A stretch of DNA of 8,402 bases, taken from positions 1 through 8,402 of the forward strand of contig JAEMPM010000173.1 of NCBI GenBank assembly GCA_022759285.1. The letters run 5' to 3'. Both the position numbers and the translations under genes were made by a program. This DNA comes from Thermocrinis sp. (GTDB lineage Bacteria; Aquificota; Aquificia; Aquificales; Aquificaceae). Below, one piece after another: positions 6,122 to 8,402 of this stretch (position 1 is its first letter; each line of letters starts with the position of its first letter). Under the pieces are notes generated by a model. The model was given only the letters and a program-made list of their open reading frames with translations, searched no databases and had not been told where the DNA came from.

Positions 6122-7394
6122 GAAGGTAGACCCAGAGATTTACCAGGTTGTGGTCAAAGAGTATGAAAGGCAGTTCTACCATCTTGAGATGATAGCCTCT
6201 GAGAACTTTACCTCTCTTGCGGTTATGGAGGCACAAGGTTCTGTGCTTACTAACAAGTATGCAGAAGGGTTGCCCGGCAAAAGATACTATGGTGGTTGTG
6301 AGTGGGTAGATGTAGCAGAAAAGTTGGCTATAGAGAGGGTAAAAGCCCTGTATGGTGCAGAGCATGCCAACGTGCAACCTCATTCGGGTAGTCAAGCAAA
6401 TATGGCGGTTTATATGGCTGTACTTCAACCAGGGGACACAATCCTTGGTATGGACCTGGCACATGGCGGGCACCTAACCCATGGTGCGAAGGTCAATTTT
6501 TCGGGGAAGGTCTACAAAGCCCTCTATTATGGACTAAATCCGGAGACGGAACTTATAGACTACGATCAAATATACAGGCTTGCAAAAGAGTACAAACCCA
6601 AGATGATTGTGGGTGGGGCTTCTGCCTATCCAAGGGTCATAGATTGGGCAAAGCTGAGGGAGATAGCGGACGAGGTGGGAGCCTACCTGATGGTGGATAT
6701 GGCCCACTACGCAGGCTTGATAGCAGGGGGTGTTTATCCTAACCCTGTACCCTATGCTCACTTTGTTACTTCCACTACACACAAAACCCTCAGAGGGCCA
6801 AGAGGTGGTTTTATCCTTTGCAAGGCAGAGTTTGCAAAAGATATTGATAAGACTGTTTTCCCAGGGACACAGGGAGGACCATTAATGCATGTTATCGCCG
6901 CAAAGGCGGTAGCTTTCAAAGAAGCCATGTCAGAAGAGTTCAAAGCATATGCAAAGCAAGTAGTGCAGAACGCAAAGGTTTTAGCGGAAGAACTGCAGAA
7001 AGAGGGCCTTAAGGTGGTCTCTGGCGGAACAGATAGTCACATCGTCCTTTTGGACCTGAGAAACACAGGACTAACGGGTAAACAGGTGGAGGACGCTCTC
7101 GGAAGGGCTAACATCACCGTAAATAAAAATGCAGTACCCTTTGATCCTCTGCCACCTACAAAGACCAGCGGTATAAGGCTTGGCACTCCAGCCCTTACTA
7201 CAAGGGGTATGAAAGAGGATGAAATGAAGCTCATAGCAAGGCTCATTTCTCAGGTTATCAAAAACATAGAGGATAGCCATACTATAGAAAAGGTAAAAAA
7301 GCAGGTTATTGAACTTTGTGAGCAATTTCCACTGTATCCAGAACTAAGGGGAACTCTCAATGAGCTTCCTGATAGCAAAACAACCCATCTTTGA
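6108..7394 (+). CDS. glyA: Serine hydroxymethyltransferase
   Basis: Cytoplasmic PLP enzyme that interconverts serine plus tetrahydrofolate with glycine plus methylene-tetrahydrofolate, the main source of one-carbon units for purine, thymidylate and methionine synthesis. Length (428) is typical of bacterial GlyA. Visible motifs: IASENFTS (29-36), [17 protein letters not shown] (47-63), [13 protein letters not shown] (86-98), the PLP-stacking region with GHLTHG (121-126), [13 protein letters not shown] (196-208, with the conserved Asp197 and His200) and [15 protein letters not shown] (220-234), where Lys226 forms the Schiff base. The C-terminal domain includes [14 protein letters not shown] (354-367), with the substrate-binding Arg357. 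It overlaps nuoF by 14 nt and the next gene by 35 nt. No unusual feature; the identification is essentially certain. Confidence 0.98.
   Translation: MEHLKKVDPEIYQVVVKEYERQFYHLEMIASENFTSLAVMEAQGSVLTNKYAEGLPGKRYYGGCEWVDVAEKLAIERVKALYGAEHANVQPHSGSQANMAVYMAVLQPGDTILGMDLAHGGHLTHGAKVNFSGKVYKALYYGLNPETELIDYDQIYRLAKEYKPKMIVGGASAYPRVIDWAKLREIADEVGAYLMVDMAHYAGLIAGGVYPNPVPYAHFVTSTTHKTLRGPRGGFILCKAEFAKDIDKTVFPGTQGGPLMHVIAAKAVAFKEAMSEEFKAYAKQVVQNAKVLAEELQKEGLKVVSGGTDSHIVLLDLRNTGLTGKQVEDALGRANITVNKNAVPFDPLPPTKTSGIRLGTPALTTRGMKEDEMKLIARLISQVIKNIEDSHTIEKVKKQVIELCEQFPLYPELRGTLNELPDSKTTHL
7346..7351 (+). promoter_or_regulatory. Ribosome binding site of the EAL/HDOD gene
   Basis: AAGGGG within the 3' end of glyA lies 8 nt before the ATG at 7360. 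It supports a start that overlaps glyA by 35 nt, in a different frame. Confidence 0.6.
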
Positions 7395-8402
7395 CAGAGA
7401 AGGTAGGATTATTGCATACGAGGTGTATCTTCGTAAGAAGGGCAACTTGTCAGAGTATCCTAAAGAGGTTCCATATAACAGGAGTGCGTACATAATAGTG
7501 GAAATACTAGCAGAACACGGGATTGATAGGGTAGGTGAGGGAAAGAAGGTAATGCTAAATGTATCCGTTGATGCACTTCTTAACAAAACTTTTGAGAACC
7601 TTCCTATGGAGAAGTTGATTTTTGAGCTTTTAAAACCGCAGATTCAAGTGGGAGGGGTAACCATAACACAAACCCTTAAAAGTATGAATAGGTTCAAAGA
7701 AGCAGGGGCCCTATTCGCGCTTCATTATGAACTTCTTGGGGACGAACGCTATCAACAATTTGTAGAAGGCTCTTTTTTTATATCGGTGGATTTTCCTCAC
7801 CTGAATGACAAAAGGATTGAACAATTAAAAGCCAAAGGTAAGAAGATCATAGTCACTAAAATAGAAAACAGAAAGCAGTATGAAGAAGCTCTTAAAGTAG
7901 GCGACTTTTTTGAAGGCAACTATTTGGAAGCACCATACATTCTCAAGGAGTTTGAAGTAGCCCCTTATCTTAAGACTACCCTTCTTAGGCTTATGTCTAT
8001 GGTGTACAGTGCCCAGAGTACCAAAGAGATAGCAGGGTTCATATCTTACGATGTAGGATTAACTGCAAAACTCCTAAGGTTTGTAAATTCTGCTTATTTT
8101 TCTCCCATACAGGAGATTAGGAGTGTAGAACAAGCTTGCTCAATGCTGGGTTTGAAGAACCTTAGAAACTTTATTTTCCTTTTGGCAATGAACGATTACA
8201 TTAGTGTTGAAAATCCAACTTTGTGGAAAAAGTCCCTTGTTAGGGCTCTTTTGGCAAGATCCATTGCAGAGCGTATAGCACCAGGGCTTGAGGATGCTGC
8301 TTATTTAGCCGGACTTTTTTCACTCATAGATGAAATTTTGGGTGTGGACAAGATAAGCTTCTTAAGGGATATCAACCTGGACAAACTGATAATAGATGCC
8401 TA
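7360..8402 (+). CDS. EAL/HDOD signalling protein (YuxH type), C-terminus beyond window
   Basis: Cytoplasmic signalling protein of the COG3434 type: an N-terminal EAL-like domain followed by an HDOD domain. The open frame has 347 residues and runs off the right edge without a stop, so some of the HDOD domain's end is unseen. The start [21 protein letters not shown] (5-25) is the characteristic opening of this family. The EAL part (1-190) is degenerate: EAL reads EVY (21-23), the metal-binding DD pair is replaced around ALHYELLGD (120-128), the usual Lys before ID is Ser in ISVD (141-144), and the loop Glu of the EGVE motif is lost (VTKIEN, 165-170). Cyclic-di-GMP hydrolysis is therefore not expected. 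The HDOD part (about 200-347) has [18 protein letters not shown] (230-247) and AMNDYI (276-281), without HD-type catalytic residues. It probably acts as a protein-interaction or ligand-binding hub; its target is unknown. Confidence 0.88.
   Translation, partial: MSFLIAKQPIFDREGRIIAYEVYLRKKGNLSEYPKEVPYNRSAYIIVEILAEHGIDRVGEGKKVMLNVSVDALLNKTFENLPMEKLIFELLKPQIQVGGVTITQTLKSMNRFKEAGALFALHYELLGDERYQQFVEGSFFISVDFPHLNDKRIEQLKAKGKKIIVTKIENRKQYEEALKVGDFFEGNYLEAPYILKEFEVAPYLKTTLLRLMSMVYSAQSTKEIAGFISYDVGLTAKLLRFVNSAYFSPIQEIRSVEQACSMLGLKNLRNFIFLLAMNDYISVENPTLWKKSLVRALLARSIAERIAPGLEDAAYLAGLFSLIDEILGVDKISFLRDINLDKLIIDA

Noticed and set aside
7360..8402. Active cyclic-di-GMP phosphodiesterase
   Set aside because: The EAL motif, the DD pair, the Lys and the loop Glu needed for catalysis are replaced, and the second domain is HDOD, not HD-GYP.

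Overview
The window looks like chromosomal DNA from a thermophilic, hydrogen-oxidising bacterium of the Aquificaceae (Aquifex, Hydrogenobacter or Thermocrinis type). The main reasons are NuoE and NuoF proteins that, from memory, closely resemble those of Aquifex aeolicus (the NuoF cluster cysteines fall at the same residue numbers), an archaeal-type 3-dehydroquinate synthase, and very tight packing with almost every gene overlapping the next. The assignment rests on recognition by eye, not on a search. No mobile element, CRISPR array, tRNA or rRNA is visible.

Left half, minus strand, read from 4286 down to 1: a seven-gene run of DUF190 - crcB - DUF190 - hemC - archaeal-type aroB' - family 2 glycosyltransferase - pncA (nicotinamidase, cut by the window edge). 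Most junctions are 4-nt stop/start overlaps or short overlaps, and the largest gap is 23 nt, so this is very likely one transcription unit. It joins fluoride export with two PII-like candidate regulators, a tetrapyrrole step, a shikimate step, a sugar transferase and NAD salvage.

Right half, plus strand, from 4393: nuoE - nuoF - glyA - EAL/HDOD signalling protein (cut by the right edge). All four overlap (26, 14 and 35 nt), again suggesting one operon. NuoE and NuoF form the NADH-oxidising input module of respiratory complex I; no other nuo gene is present here. GlyA is serine hydroxymethyltransferase. The last gene is a YuxH-type protein with a degenerate EAL domain and an HDOD domain.

The two operons diverge from a 106-nt intergenic region (4287-4392), the only real non-coding stretch. 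It holds a TATAAT box 10 nt before the nuoE start, a weaker -10-like box 6 nt before the first DUF190 start, and a 6-bp inverted repeat between them. Neither gene has a visible ribosome binding site, so both may be read from nearly leaderless mRNAs. A third TATAAT box sits 7 nt before aroB', which also lacks a ribosome binding site. The most interesting observations are the crcB gene sandwiched between two divergent DUF190 paralogues, the recurring box-next-to-start pattern, and the archaeal-type shikimate enzyme in a bacterial operon. I did not find a wholly unknown system.
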